Below are positions 8,343 to 15,732 of a DNA stretch of 64,000 bases, one piece after another. Numbering within the stretch: position 1 is the first letter of the stretch; each line of letters begins with the position of its first letter. The position numbers and the translations under genes are program-made. The stretch is from Pedobacter sandarakinus (GTDB lineage Bacteria > Bacteroidota > Bacteroidia > Sphingobacteriales > Sphingobacteriaceae). The stretch is taken from contig NZ_JAPIVG010000003.1 of the NCBI RefSeq assembly GCF_026240095.1, positions 434,001-498,000 on the forward strand, given 5' to 3'. The notes beneath the pieces are model-generated. The model saw nothing but the letters and a program-made list of their open reading frames with translations, was not told the origin of the DNA and did no database searches.

Positions 8343-8651
8343 CGGGTTTAATTTTCCGCAAATATCTTTAAAAATTTGATAATAAAAATAGGTGTTTAGT
8401 AAGCTAATCAAATAGCTGGTGTAAACTAATTGTCTGGTGTGTTCCGAAATAGTAATCTCAAGAACTGGCTTTGGCAGCCTTGATAGATTTGGTGTAGATT
8501 ACTATCTGCTTAAAATAAACCTACCTTTCTTTCTTATTTATCAACTAATTAGCGAAGTTTATCTATTGAAAGGATTACCTAATCTACTTGTGTTAATCTT
8601 TGGTTGTTTGATTACTATTTTTATGATATCACATCTCTAACCACATATGTT
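8343..8651. other. Divergent intergenic region
   Basis: About 310 bp between the HAD gene and a cold-shock-domain gene. A 67-codon plus-strand frame (8437-8640) shows no domain and has an odd residue mix. I see no RNA gene or repeat; promoters for the two divergent genes are expected here but none matches strongly. Confidence 0.4.
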
Positions 8652-8894
8652 ATGACAGGCGTAATTACAGCTTACAATAAACAACGAGGTTTTGGCTTAA
8701 TCTCTCAGGAAATGGTAGTTAATGGTATATACTTCGATATTGCCGATTGTAAGGCCAGGGGTTTATATGTTGGCAGTGAGGTAGAATTTGAAATTGCGAC
8801 GACGAAAAGAGGTGTGGTAGCAAAGAACATAACCGGAATGCCACGGCTGAGATTACGCAGAAAGCCAATAGCCGAAAAGCTGTCAGAGCTATAA
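8652..8894 (+). CDS. Cold-shock-domain protein (divergent)
   Basis: An 80-aa single cold-shock-fold protein starting MTGVITAYNKQRGFGLIS. The KQRGFGLI segment is the RNP1-like strand, GIYFDIADC takes the place of RNP2, and GSEVEFEIATTKRGVVAKNI supplies the last strands. A basic tail (RLRLRRKP) follows. It probably binds single-stranded RNA or DNA. Starting at the upstream ATG (8604) would add 16 residues that do not belong to the fold, so 8652 is preferred. A second, shorter cold-shock gene lies about 300 bp downstream. Confidence 0.8.
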   Translation: MTGVITAYNKQRGFGLISQEMVVNGIYFDIADCKARGLYVGSEVEFEIATTKRGVVAKNITGMPRLRLRRKPIAEKLSEL

Positions 8895-8970
8895 CCATCA
8901 ATACTACAACTGCAGGTTGTAAATGCCCCGTTTCTACATTGTGCTATAATATTTTGTGTAGCTTACCGAA

Positions 8971-9063
8971 ATGGATGATAAGGTAAATCTGATATTAGGG
9001 ATATTTTTTATAGTAAGTGGTATTATCGTATTCTGGATAATCTTTGCCGGAAAGAAAATATAA
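8971..9063 (+). CDS. 30-aa single-pass membrane peptide
   Basis: ATG to TAA, 30 codons. The peptide has an acidic/polar start (MDDKVN), a hydrophobic stretch of about 20 residues rich in Ile, Phe and Val, and a basic end (AGKKI), the profile of a small inner-membrane protein with the N-terminus outside. It lies between two cold-shock-domain genes on the same strand. Function is unknown. The hydropathy pattern and flanking charges make chance less likely, but conservation would have to confirm it. Confidence 0.5.
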   Translation: MDDKVNLILGIFFIVSGIIVFWIIFAGKKI

Positions 9064-9142
9064 TTCATCTTCAAGTCTAGAATAAATCTATAATTACTCT
9101 TTTTTGTGATAAAAGCTTAAAACTGCAAACCATTTAACAAAA

Positions 9143-9179
9143 TAGATGTTAAATGCTCGGGCATCTGCTTAAAATGCCC
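9143..9179 (+). promoter_or_regulatory. Alternative 5' UTR hairpins before the second cold-shock gene
   Basis: AGATG (9144-9148) can pair with CATCT (9162-9166), or GGGCAT (9159-9164) can pair with ATGCCC (9174-9179), followed by TTTGTTTT. The two stems share bases and exclude each other, and both lie just upstream of the ATG at 9192. Cold-shock mRNAs often carry temperature-sensitive 5' structures; applying that here is inference. Confidence 0.35.
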
Positions 9180-9191
9180 TTTGTTTTAAAT

Positions 9192-9389
9192 ATGCGTTTA
9201 GGTACTGTAAAATTTTACGACAAGGAAAAAGGCCTTGGTCTTATCACACCATCAAACGGTGGCACCGATTTTCGTTTCTCATCTTCCGGATTACTAGATC
9301 CGATAGAGCCAAATAACATTGTACTTTTTGATATTCACTTTGTAGAAAAACGTGTTGAAGCCATCGATGTGAAGGTTTTAGCGAGTTAA
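9192..9389 (+). CDS. Short cold-shock-domain protein
   Basis: A 65-aa protein, MRLGTVKFYDKEKGLGLI..., close in layout to CspA: first strand GTVKFYD, RNP1 as KGLGLI (Leu in place of the usual Phe), and FRFSSSGLL at the RNP2 position instead of FVH. The loss of aromatic RNP residues suggests weaker or altered nucleic-acid binding. The ATG at 9192 gives the canonical N-terminus; an ATG 13 codons upstream would lie inside the predicted 5' hairpins. Confidence 0.8.
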   Translation: MRLGTVKFYDKEKGLGLITPSNGGTDFRFSSSGLLDPIEPNNIVLFDIHFVEKRVEAIDVKVLAS

Positions 9390-9960
9390 AATTTTTCTTT
9401 GTTAGATATTTTTACAGGATGAGTTGTGATGGCTATCGTGTTTAGCATGGGTTTAATTTTAGGTTGCAAAATTATCAAGGATTATTAGTGTGTGTTAGGT
9501 TTGGAAACATAAACTGCAGCAGGATAAATTGAATTTATAATGAGCAATCCTGATGTTTGTGGCAATTTCAATCGAAGCAGAAGATTAGTAAATTCATTTA
9601 TGTAAGTTTGATTCCGATTTAGTTAACGCAGAGCTCGGGGGAATCTTTAAGCGCTCATTGAGGTTATATTTCTATGAAGAAGATTTCAGGCACATTACCA
9701 ACTAATACTGCAAAGAAACGCTGTTTACTGGCAAGGTATCAACAAAGCGGCTAAAAAAGTGAGGTTAATGTGTGCTTTGCATTGCACAGGGTATTTACAA
9801 TAGCTGTAAATGTAGGGGTAAATCTTTGAGGAAGCACAGGTTTGGTAAACAACCGTTCAAAAAGCATCGGGAAACCTAAATCGTTTTGCTAATATTGTAA
9901 CCTTGCAGCCAGCGAAGCATCTAACAATTAGCAATATGTTGCAGAAGCCCAGTTACCAAA
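9390..9960. other. Intergenic region, no gene seen
   Basis: 571 bp between the cold-shock gene and the AraC-type regulator. No reading frame above noise, no convincing terminator and no repeat was found. It probably carries the regulator's promoter, but no TTTG-N19-TAnnTTTG match is convincing. Confidence 0.5.
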
Positions 9961-10737
9961 ATGATAGAACTCGAAGTTATTAAGGGAACCTTTAAAAGAG
10001 AAAGAGCATTGCGAGCCAAACATGCAATGCGTATTTTAGTCATTACCAAAGCAGACGGTTTTTTATGCATGAATTCTGGCGACTATCCACTAAAAGAGGG
10101 TCGCATTTTTTTTATTCCCGAGGAGGGATTAGTAAGGATTGAGGGAGAAATTGAGTCTGGCTATTGGTTAACATTCAGCAGCTTTTTATATGCGGAATTT
10201 TTGATGCAACACTTGGATCCTCAGGCGAAAAACCTTTTCCTTAAGTTATCATACAGAGATTTAGAAGGGCAAAAGCTTAAAAAGACCTATAGTTTAATTG
10301 CGCAACTTAAGAAGGAAATCGAAGCTGAGAAAGATGCCCAGTTTCTTGCTCAGTACCTCTCATTGTTTTTAGGCTTCACATCTAATTTTGATGGTTACCT
10401 TGCTGCGCTTACGCTTGATGAACTCCAGAATGTGCTGCGTTTTAAAGCCATTTTAGAACATTATTTCAGAAAAGAGCGTTCCATACAATTTTATGCAGAA
10501 GGTATGGGCATGAGTCCACGTCGGTTAAATTCATTTCTAGACCGGGTGTTGGGGAAAAGCCTAACGGTGCTGGTAAAAGACAGAATTATGCGGGAAGCAG
10601 AAGAACTGCTGCTTAACAGCGATTACACGGTTGAAGAAATTTCGAACATGTTAGGTTTTGAACAAACAACCAGCTTTAACAGTACTTTCAGACGATATAA
10701 GGGCATATCTGTCCTTCAGTTTAGCAACCTCGGATAA
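9961..10737 (+). CDS. AraC-family transcriptional regulator
   Basis: A 258-aa DNA-binding regulator. The first ~120 residues form a degenerate cupin-like sensor (MNSGDYPLKEGRIFFIPEEGLVRIEG). The C-terminal ~100 residues carry the two helix-turn-helix motifs of AraC proteins: SIQFYAEGMGMSPRRLNSFLDRVLG, then TVEEISNMLGFEQTTSFNSTFRRYKGISVLQF. It sits alone between two long intergenic regions, so no target gene is obvious nearby. The ligand is unknown. Confidence 0.9.
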   Translation: MIELEVIKGTFKRERALRAKHAMRILVITKADGFLCMNSGDYPLKEGRIFFIPEEGLVRIEGEIESGYWLTFSSFLYAEFLMQHLDPQAKNLFLKLSYRDLEGQKLKKTYSLIAQLKKEIEAEKDAQFLAQYLSLFLGFTSNFDGYLAALTLDELQNVLRFKAILEHYFRKERSIQFYAEGMGMSPRRLNSFLDRVLGKSLTVLVKDRIMREAEELLLNSDYTVEEISNMLGFEQTTSFNSTFRRYKGISVLQFSNLG

Positions 10738-11151
10738 ATTGAAAATTGATGCGGTTGTTAAAGAAAATACATCATCGATATTATTCTCTTCTCGATAAAA
10801 GGTTTTCCCGACCTCGAGCATTGCTTGCAATTGCGCCTAACGCGTAAGGTTTTGCTAACGGTTATCTACATTTCAGCCGCATCAATTTCAAGTTGCTAAA
10901 TTATAAAAACTTGTTTGCAATTAACACAATTGGGCAGATAATCGACAAAAATAAAGTGATAAATGTCAATTAAATTACTTAACGATCAACTTTGCGCCAA
11001 GCCAATTATACCTGTTTCCTGATCTGTATTGCCCAAATTATACCTTGGAAACGGTTCATCGAAATGTTATAAGCTCGTCGCTAATAAGGTTTCGGTGTGT
11101 GATCTTGAGTTAACTTTCTACTGATTTAGAGGACGAGAATATTTAAAGCGC
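10738..11151. other. Intergenic region between convergent genes
   Basis: 414 bp between the AraC regulator and the Hsp70-like gene, whose 3' ends face each other. I see no coding frame, tRNA or perfect repeat, and no clean U-tailed hairpin for either gene. Confidence 0.5.
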
Positions 11152-12420
11152 TTAATCCTCGAAGAGATACCCACTGTAAGCCAGGCCTTTGGCTACGCTC
11201 TTAAAATTGTCGCCAGAATTAAGGGGGATATGTGGAAATTTATTCTTAAAAAGCTGCTGTACCGAAGCAACCATAGACGTACCGCCAGTTAAGAATAAGC
11301 AATCGACATCATCAAAACGGATATTATTGGCGGTCATAAACTGTGCTAAATAACTTTCAATTTTTTGAATATCCCTATCGATGATCTGGTTATACCGGTG
11401 AATATCGACAGTTTCCGCGATCTTAATCCCCATTTGGCTATAGGTAAAATGTGTCTCTTTTTCGGCTGATAGGAGAATCTTGGTTTTTTCGATCGACCTG
11501 AAAACTGAATAACCTAAATTATTGTCTACCAAGGTAATCAGGTTTTTAAATTGCGGATCGAATTTCGAATAGTAGTAATAATCTTCCATTTCTTTTTTGA
11601 TTTTCAGGCCGTTAAAGAAATTCATTTTATCCCAGGTACAAATATTGGCAAAAAGCGATTTAGGCACATGGAGTACTTTTCCTGGTGTAGCTTCGTAGGT
11701 GGTGTTTTTACCAAAATAAGGCGTGCCTACTTCCCACATGAAAGCCGAATCCAAACTATCTCCGCCAATATAAATGCCACCAGATGCAATCATATCGTTC
11801 TTCCTATCTTTGCTGCCCACCTTAGTCGGATCCAGGATTAGGTACGTGAAGTCGGTAGTACCGCCACCTAAATCTGCCACCAACACTCTTTCTTTTTTGG
11901 TGATGGTTTTTTCATAAGCAAAGGCGGCGCCAATTGGTTCGAACTGGAAGCGAATATCTGTGAAGCCAGCCATTTCTGCCGCTTTCTTTAATCTGCTTTG
12001 CGCTAATGTATCTTTGGAGGTGTTATCATCATCGAAAAAAACCGGTCTGCCAATAACAGCCTTGGTGCAATTTTCACCAATCAGCATATCGGCTTGCTCT
12101 TTTAGCCCTTTTAAGATCAAGGCAACCAGGTCTGATGCATTGTAGCGCTGATTGTGGATCCTTGTTTCTGTAAATGTTGAGCGGGATAGAATTTGTTTCA
12201 CCGATTTAATAAAGCGACCATTCATGCCATCGTTAATGTAGGCATCAATAGCCTTATCGCCAATAACATAGCTTCTACCATTATCGAAAGATTTTGCCTC
12301 GGTGAAATAAATCAACGACGGGATGGAAATGGTCTCGATGATTTCTTTCTTTTGTTCGTCGTAAATGGAAAGTGCAGAGTTGGTTGTTCCAAAATCTATT
12401 CCGTACAGAAACTGGGGCAT
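11152..12420 (-). CDS. Short Hsp70-like ATPase without substrate-binding domain
   Basis: A 422-aa protein with the Hsp70/actin ATPase fold: phosphate 1 motif GIDFGTTNSA (residues 8-17), phosphate 2 motif VADLGGGTTDF near 200, and an adenosine-type FLTGGTSMVASVQ near 380. True DnaK continues about 230 residues into a substrate-binding domain and lid, which are absent here, as in the YegD-type proteins. It could be a chaperone-like ATPase working with unknown partners. No DnaJ or GrpE gene is nearby. A perfect promoter lies about 90 bp upstream on the minus strand. Confidence 0.88.
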   Translation of the reverse strand: MPQFLYGIDFGTTNSALSIYDEQKKEIIETISIPSLIYFTEAKSFDNGRSYVIGDKAIDAYINDGMNGRFIKSVKQILSRSTFTETRIHNQRYNASDLVALILKGLKEQADMLIGENCTKAVIGRPVFFDDDNTSKDTLAQSRLKKAAEMAGFTDIRFQFEPIGAAFAYEKTITKKERVLVADLGGGTTDFTYLILDPTKVGSKDRKNDMIASGGIYIGGDSLDSAFMWEVGTPYFGKNTTYEATPGKVLHVPKSLFANICTWDKMNFFNGLKIKKEMEDYYYYSKFDPQFKNLITLVDNNLGYSVFRSIEKTKILLSAEKETHFTYSQMGIKIAETVDIHRYNQIIDRDIQKIESYLAQFMTANNIRFDDVDCLFLTGGTSMVASVQQLFKNKFPHIPLNSGDNFKSVAKGLAYSGYLFED

Positions 12421-12507
12421 GATTAATTTACTTAAGTGTTAGGGTTACGTTATATTAAGCGGAAAAAATTGATTGAACAGAACTACCGCTGTGCAACGGG
12501 AGGGAAG

Positions 12508-12538
12508 CAAACGTATAGTTTTAAGCGTTTAATGCAAA
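12508..12538 (-). promoter_or_regulatory. Promoter of the Hsp70-like gene
   Basis: On the minus strand TTTG (12538-12535), exactly 19 bases, then TACGTTTG (12515-12508), a full match to the Bacteroidota housekeeping promoter. The 5' UTR would be about 80 nt. Confidence 0.75.
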
Positions 12539-12676
12539 CATAAATATTTTGCCTTGCCTGGCCTAAGTATTTTTGAATTTTTATTGCTCTGCTTGCTTTA
12601 AATCACACAAATTACGTAGATTTCTAGAACTCGAACAATAAATTTATATTCGATTTGTATATTTAATAATACAGAT

Positions 12677-12703
12677 AAAGGGGGTGGAATTACCCTTTTT
12701 TTA
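12677..12703 (+). terminator. Orphan intrinsic terminator (first of two)
   Basis: AAAGGGGGT (12677-12685) pairs with ACCCTTTTT (12692-12700; two G-U pairs) around GGAATT and is followed by a U-run. No plus-strand gene lies upstream as far as the convergent AraC gene, so it may end a small transcript. A TATTTTTG box near 12570 is a possible promoter for it. Confidence 0.55.
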
Positions 12704-12717
12704 GAAATTTTAATTTA

Positions 12718-12815
12718 TTTGGATGTTTAATGTATATATTTACATTGTTAGAATTAAATCAACGGGACGATTTAGATTAAAACATTAGGCCTTTCTTAAT
12801 TGAAGGGCCTTTTTT
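12718..12815 (+). ncRNA. Candidate small RNA with own promoter and terminator
   Basis: TTTG (12718-12721), exactly 19 bases, then TACATTGT (12741-12748) is a near-match promoter. The predicted transcript starts near 12755. It ends in a strong intrinsic terminator: AGGCCTTTC (12787-12795), loop TTAATT, GAAGGGCCT (12802-12810), then six T. The transcript is only about 60 nt and has no ATG-started frame, so it is more likely an sRNA than an mRNA. It is not a tRNA or an RNA family I recognise. Confidence 0.42.
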
Positions 12816-12927
12816 ATTGATTTTACCCAGGCGTGAATCGCACATGAAAGCACTTCGTACCATACTTATGTCTTAGCGTGAGATCGTCAAATGTTTGTAA
12901 ATACTATTTTCTGTAATGGATGAATTA

Positions 12928-12958
12928 TTTGAAAATAAGTGTTTAAATTCTATCTTCG
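12928..12958 (+). promoter_or_regulatory. Promoter of tRNA-Lys
   Basis: TTTG (12928-12931), 19 bases, then TATCTTCG (12951-12958), one base off TAnnTTTG. The predicted start is about seven bases before the mature tRNA. Confidence 0.7.
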
Positions 12959-12971
12959 CACCGTCAATAAC

Positions 12972-13047
12972 GATTCCGTAGCTCAGCTGGTAGAGCATTA
13001 CACTTTTAATGTAGTGGTCCTGGGTTCGAATCCCAGCGGGATCACCA
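12972..13047 (+). tRNA. tRNA-Lys (UUU)
   Basis: The cloverleaf folds fully. Acceptor GATTCCG pairs with CGGGATC (one G-U), D-arm GCTC/GAGC, anticodon stem TTACA/TGTAG with loop CTTTTAA (anticodon TTT), T-arm CTGGG/CCCAG with TTCGAAT loop. Discriminator A and an encoded CCA follow. It has its own promoter and a strong terminator two bases downstream, so it is a single-tRNA unit. Confidence 0.96.
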
Positions 13048-13048
13048 G

Positions 13049-13079
13049 AGCCTCTAACGAAAGTTGGAGGCTTTTTTTC
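13049..13079 (+). terminator. Terminator of tRNA-Lys
   Basis: AGCCTCTAAC (13049-13058) and GTTGGAGGCT (13063-13072) form a 10-bp stem (one G-U) capped by a GAAA tetraloop, followed by seven T. Confidence 0.92.
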
Positions 13080-13280
13080 GTAACCAGAATTCGATCCCGG
13101 GTTCAATTTGTAAAAGGCTCAAGGTTATGTTCGGGGTTGCGGTCTGAGCCAAGCCCGGCAGCAACCACAGCAAGACTTTGCTTTCCTTCCCCGATACTTT
13201 ATTTATCATCCCCAAAATGTTAATCCTTTTTTTTAAAACCATTAATCGCATCTCGAGGTTATCAATAAAAAACAAAGACT

Positions 13281-13469
13281 ATGATACATACAGATTCAAC
13301 CGATCCAAAGGATCACAACGACGAAGAAGAAAGTGGGCAGACGAGGAAAAGCCCAAATGAGCAGGAAGATTTAGAAGATAACGATGTACAGCGTGGGCTC
13401 ACCGGCGAAACGGATGATGAAGAAGATGTGGGCGGCGATTTAGCTGGCAACGCATCGGGTAACGGCTAG
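13281..13469 (+). CDS. Small acidic, disordered hypothetical protein
   Basis: 62 aa, very rich in Asp, Glu, Asn and Gly, with no hydrophobic core; it ends in a GGDLAGNASGNG tail. It is probably cytoplasmic and intrinsically disordered. No domain is recognised. A clear intrinsic terminator 40 bp after the stop and isolation between a tRNA and the SOS module support it being a real transcription unit. A similar acidic small protein occurs at 37671-37865, but I cannot show homology. Confidence 0.6.
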   Translation: MIHTDSTDPKDHNDEEESGQTRKSPNEQEDLEDNDVQRGLTGETDDEEDVGGDLAGNASGNG

Positions 13470-13510
13470 TCTGCCGAAAAGCTTTACTTAAACCACTACA
13501 CTTAACCCAG

Positions 13511-13549
13511 AAGAGGTTGTGATCTTAAAAGGATTCAACCTCTTTTGTT
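13511..13549 (+). terminator. Terminator after the small acidic protein gene
   Basis: AAGAGGTTG (13511-13519) pairs with CAACCTCTT (13536-13544), followed by TTGTTTTTA. Confidence 0.8.
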
Positions 13550-13855
13550 TTTATAAATTGTTTTATCATCTGCTACTAAAGCACACACAATCTAGAAAAC
13601 GTGAGATAGCCAGGTTCAGCTGGCAATCTTCTGCTTGCGCTTTTGCAAGTCTGCAATAGGCTGTAATCTGTATCTGTTAGCATAGCCAGTTACATAAGCT
13701 GGGAAATATCGGTTGGTTTAAATTATAACAATCGTATATCGCCATAGAAACAATTTTTTCCTATCATATCTATTCCCATATAAGTTATAAACAAAATTCA
13801 TTATAGCTAATTTCATGTTTAACAGTAGGTTAGCTTTGGTTGTAAGTTAACTATC

Positions 13856-13869
13856 AACAATACATTGTT
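13856..13869 (+). promoter_or_regulatory. Palindromic operator candidate overlapping the umuDC promoter
   Basis: AACAATACATTGTT is a perfect 6-2-6 palindrome. Its right half contains the -33 TTG of the umuD promoter, so a bound repressor would block RNA polymerase. It sits where a LexA-type operator would be expected. It does not match the E. coli or B. subtilis SOS boxes, and no other copy was noticed in the window. Confidence 0.5.
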
Positions 13870-13893
13870 TTGCTAATATTTTTAGTAATTTTG
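13865..13893 (+). promoter_or_regulatory. Promoter of the umuD-umuC module
   Basis: TTG (13865-13867), 18 bases, then TAATTTTG (13886-13893), a full TAnnTTTG match, about 22 bases before the preferred umuD ATG. The predicted start is near 13900, downstream of an ATG at 13870, which argues against that longer start. Confidence 0.65.
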
Positions 13894-13914
13894 ATCAACA
13901 AAGCATTCCATGTT

Positions 13915-14361
13915 ATGATTAGAGAACTAGAGATACCAACTAACAATTTGCTCGATACCCTTGAAAACCCCGGTCGCGTATCGGGCTTCATCTCTCCTGC
14001 AGAAGACTATAAACAGCGGAGATTACATATTGCAGAGCGGATAGTGAGCGATCCCACCAATACCTTTTACTTTGAAGCTGATGACGACCAGATGCGATAT
14101 TTTGGTATCATGAAAGGAAGCATTCTCATCGTTGATAAATCGGTTAAAGTAACTTCGGGCATGTTAATCGTTTGTTGTATTGATGATGAATGGCTCACCC
14201 GTAAACTCCTAATTAATGGCGCAAATACCTATTTGTGTGTTAATGATGGCATGGATGCCTGTATGAACATTACAGGCAAAACCATAACGGTATTTGGTGC
14301 CGTAACCTGGACTTGTTTACCTCACGCCAAGCAAAATCATGTTCGCACTGGCAGATTGTAA
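13915..14361 (+). CDS. umuD: UmuD-like protein lacking both catalytic residues
   Basis: Partner of the Y-family polymerase encoded next. The 148-aa protein aligns without gaps to E. coli UmuD over its core, from SGFISPAEDY (E. coli CGFPSPAADY) to the second active-site strand. The catalytic Ser60 of GDSM is Gln59 here (DDQM). Lys97 of FTVKK is Arg96 (WLTRK). The Cys24-Gly25 cleavage site is Ser23-Gly24. Self-cleavage to UmuD' by the Ser-Lys mechanism therefore looks impossible, although the fold and the partner gene are kept. The start at 13915 is preferred because the promoter's -7 box lies at 13886-13893. The gene overlaps umuC by 23 bp, so they should be translated together. Confidence 0.85.
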   Translation: MIRELEIPTNNLLDTLENPGRVSGFISPAEDYKQRRLHIAERIVSDPTNTFYFEADDDQMRYFGIMKGSILIVDKSVKVTSGMLIVCCIDDEWLTRKLLINGANTYLCVNDGMDACMNITGKTITVFGAVTWTCLPHAKQNHVRTGRL

Positions 14362-15583
14362 TAATTTTTATGTCAGCTGCCACCGCTTGTTTCAACCGCA
14401 ATGCAATGGCGTTCCGGTGGTGGTGTTAAGCAATAACGATGGCTGCGTAATTGCCCGAAGTAATGAGGCGAAAGCCTGCGGCATTGCTATGGGTGCGCCA
14501 TTTTTCAAAATCAGGGCCGAAATTGAGCAATACAACATTGCCGTGTTTAGCAGTCATTATACTTTATATGGCGACATCAGCGCCCGGGTAATGACTAACC
14601 TTGCCCGGTTTACGCCAAATGTTGAAGTTTATAGTATTGATGAATGTTTTCTCGGATTAAACGGGTTCGATAACCTGAACGTTTACGCGAATGAAATCAG
14701 AAATACAGTGATCAATAATACCGGAATCCCCATTAGTGTAGGGGTAGCACCTACCAAAGTGCTGGCTAAAGTTGCCAACAAAACTTCAAAGAAACACCAT
14801 GGTGTAATGGTATTGCAAACTGAAGATGAAATTGAGAGCGCCCTGGCAGATTACCCGGTAGAAGATTTATGGGGCGTTGGCAAGCAATTCGCACATAAAT
14901 TAATTAGAGGAGGCATAGAAACGGCAGCACAATTTAGGGCATTACCGGTAGATTGGGTGCAAACCCACATGACGGTGGTAGGCGTGCGGCTGTGGCGAGA
15001 ACTCTGGGGCGAAAGTTGCATTCCCCTAAAAACCATGCTCGACCCAAAGAAAGGCATGTGCACCAGCAGGGCGTTCGGCAAATTAACCGGCGACTACAGT
15101 CAGCTGAAAGAAGCCACGGCGAATTATGCCGCCCGTTTAGCCGGGAAGTTGCGCAGGGAACAATTATGTACTACCGTGTTGTCGGTCAGGTTACTTACGA
15201 ACAAATTTATAGATCAGGAATTACAAGCCTATCCGTCTATCACCATACCACTTGCGCACCCCATCAACAATACCACTGAAATGATTCAGGCGGCGCTATG
15301 GGGACTGAAAAAAATCTTTTTGCGGGGCTACATGTACCAGAAGGTTGAAGTAAACGCCACAGGATTAATTCCTGAAAGTGAAGTGCAGCTAAATATGTTT
15401 GCAGCATTTAAAGGCGCAAAATACAATAAGGTTTCTCAAGTACTAGATCAGTTGAATACCCATTACGGAGCCGGCACTTTACGCATGGCAGGAGAGGGCC
15501 ACAACCAGAAATGGACCATGAAACGGGGCTTTCTAAAGCCGCATTATACCACCAATTGGAACGATATTATCAAAGTAAAATAA
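14339..15583 (+). CDS. umuC: Y-family DNA polymerase V catalytic subunit
   Basis: Translesion polymerase, 414 aa (E. coli UmuC 422). The palm motifs are intact: MFALADCNNFYVSC with metal ligand D6, LSNNDGCVIARSNEAK as the finger/nucleotide site, and VYSIDECFL with the second acidic pair near residue 100. PISVGVAPTKVLAKVANK and helix-hairpin-helix-like WGVGKQFAHKL follow, then the little-finger domain. It overlaps umuD by 23 bp and is followed two bases later by a 33-aa reading frame and then the SRAP gene, forming a DNA-damage-tolerance module. Confidence 0.95.
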   Translation: MFALADCNNFYVSCHRLFQPQCNGVPVVVLSNNDGCVIARSNEAKACGIAMGAPFFKIRAEIEQYNIAVFSSHYTLYGDISARVMTNLARFTPNVEVYSIDECFLGLNGFDNLNVYANEIRNTVINNTGIPISVGVAPTKVLAKVANKTSKKHHGVMVLQTEDEIESALADYPVEDLWGVGKQFAHKLIRGGIETAAQFRALPVDWVQTHMTVVGVRLWRELWGESCIPLKTMLDPKKGMCTSRAFGKLTGDYSQLKEATANYAARLAGKLRREQLCTTVLSVRLLTNKFIDQELQAYPSITIPLAHPINNTTEMIQAALWGLKKIFLRGYMYQKVEVNATGLIPESEVQLNMFAAFKGAKYNKVSQVLDQLNTHYGAGTLRMAGEGHNQKWTMKRGFLKPHYTTNWNDIIKVK

Positions 15584-15584
15584 G

Positions 15585-15686
15585 ATGAAAGAATTACTCG
15601 ATTTAATTAAACGATATTTGCTTAAGGAAGCCAGCAGGCTGAACCAGATTAACGAAGAACCAAAACCAAGATCGGCGAAGAAGTAA
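15585..15686 (+). CDS. 33-aa peptide directly after umuC
   Basis: The ATG lies one base after the umuC stop (TAAGATG), and 33 codons run to a TAA. The peptide is a short amphipathic helix (KELLDLIKRYLLKEASRL) with a basic tail (KPRSAKK). Tight spacing in the operon suggests it is translated. It could bind the polymerase, the clamp or DNA, but nothing in the sequence proves this; it might also be a chance frame. Confidence 0.45.
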   Translation: MKELLDLIKRYLLKEASRLNQINEEPKPRSAKK

Positions 15687-15732
15687 AAAACCATTACGAG
15701 GCGCTACTTGTTATGTGCTTTAAACAGCTATC

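Noticed and set aside
8437..8640. 67-codon frame between the HAD and cold-shock genes
   Set aside because: No domain, implausible composition, and no start context; probably chance.
12873..13275. Reading frames crossing tRNA-Lys on both strands
   Set aside because: They translate the tRNA and its terminator; the RNA gene explains the sequence.
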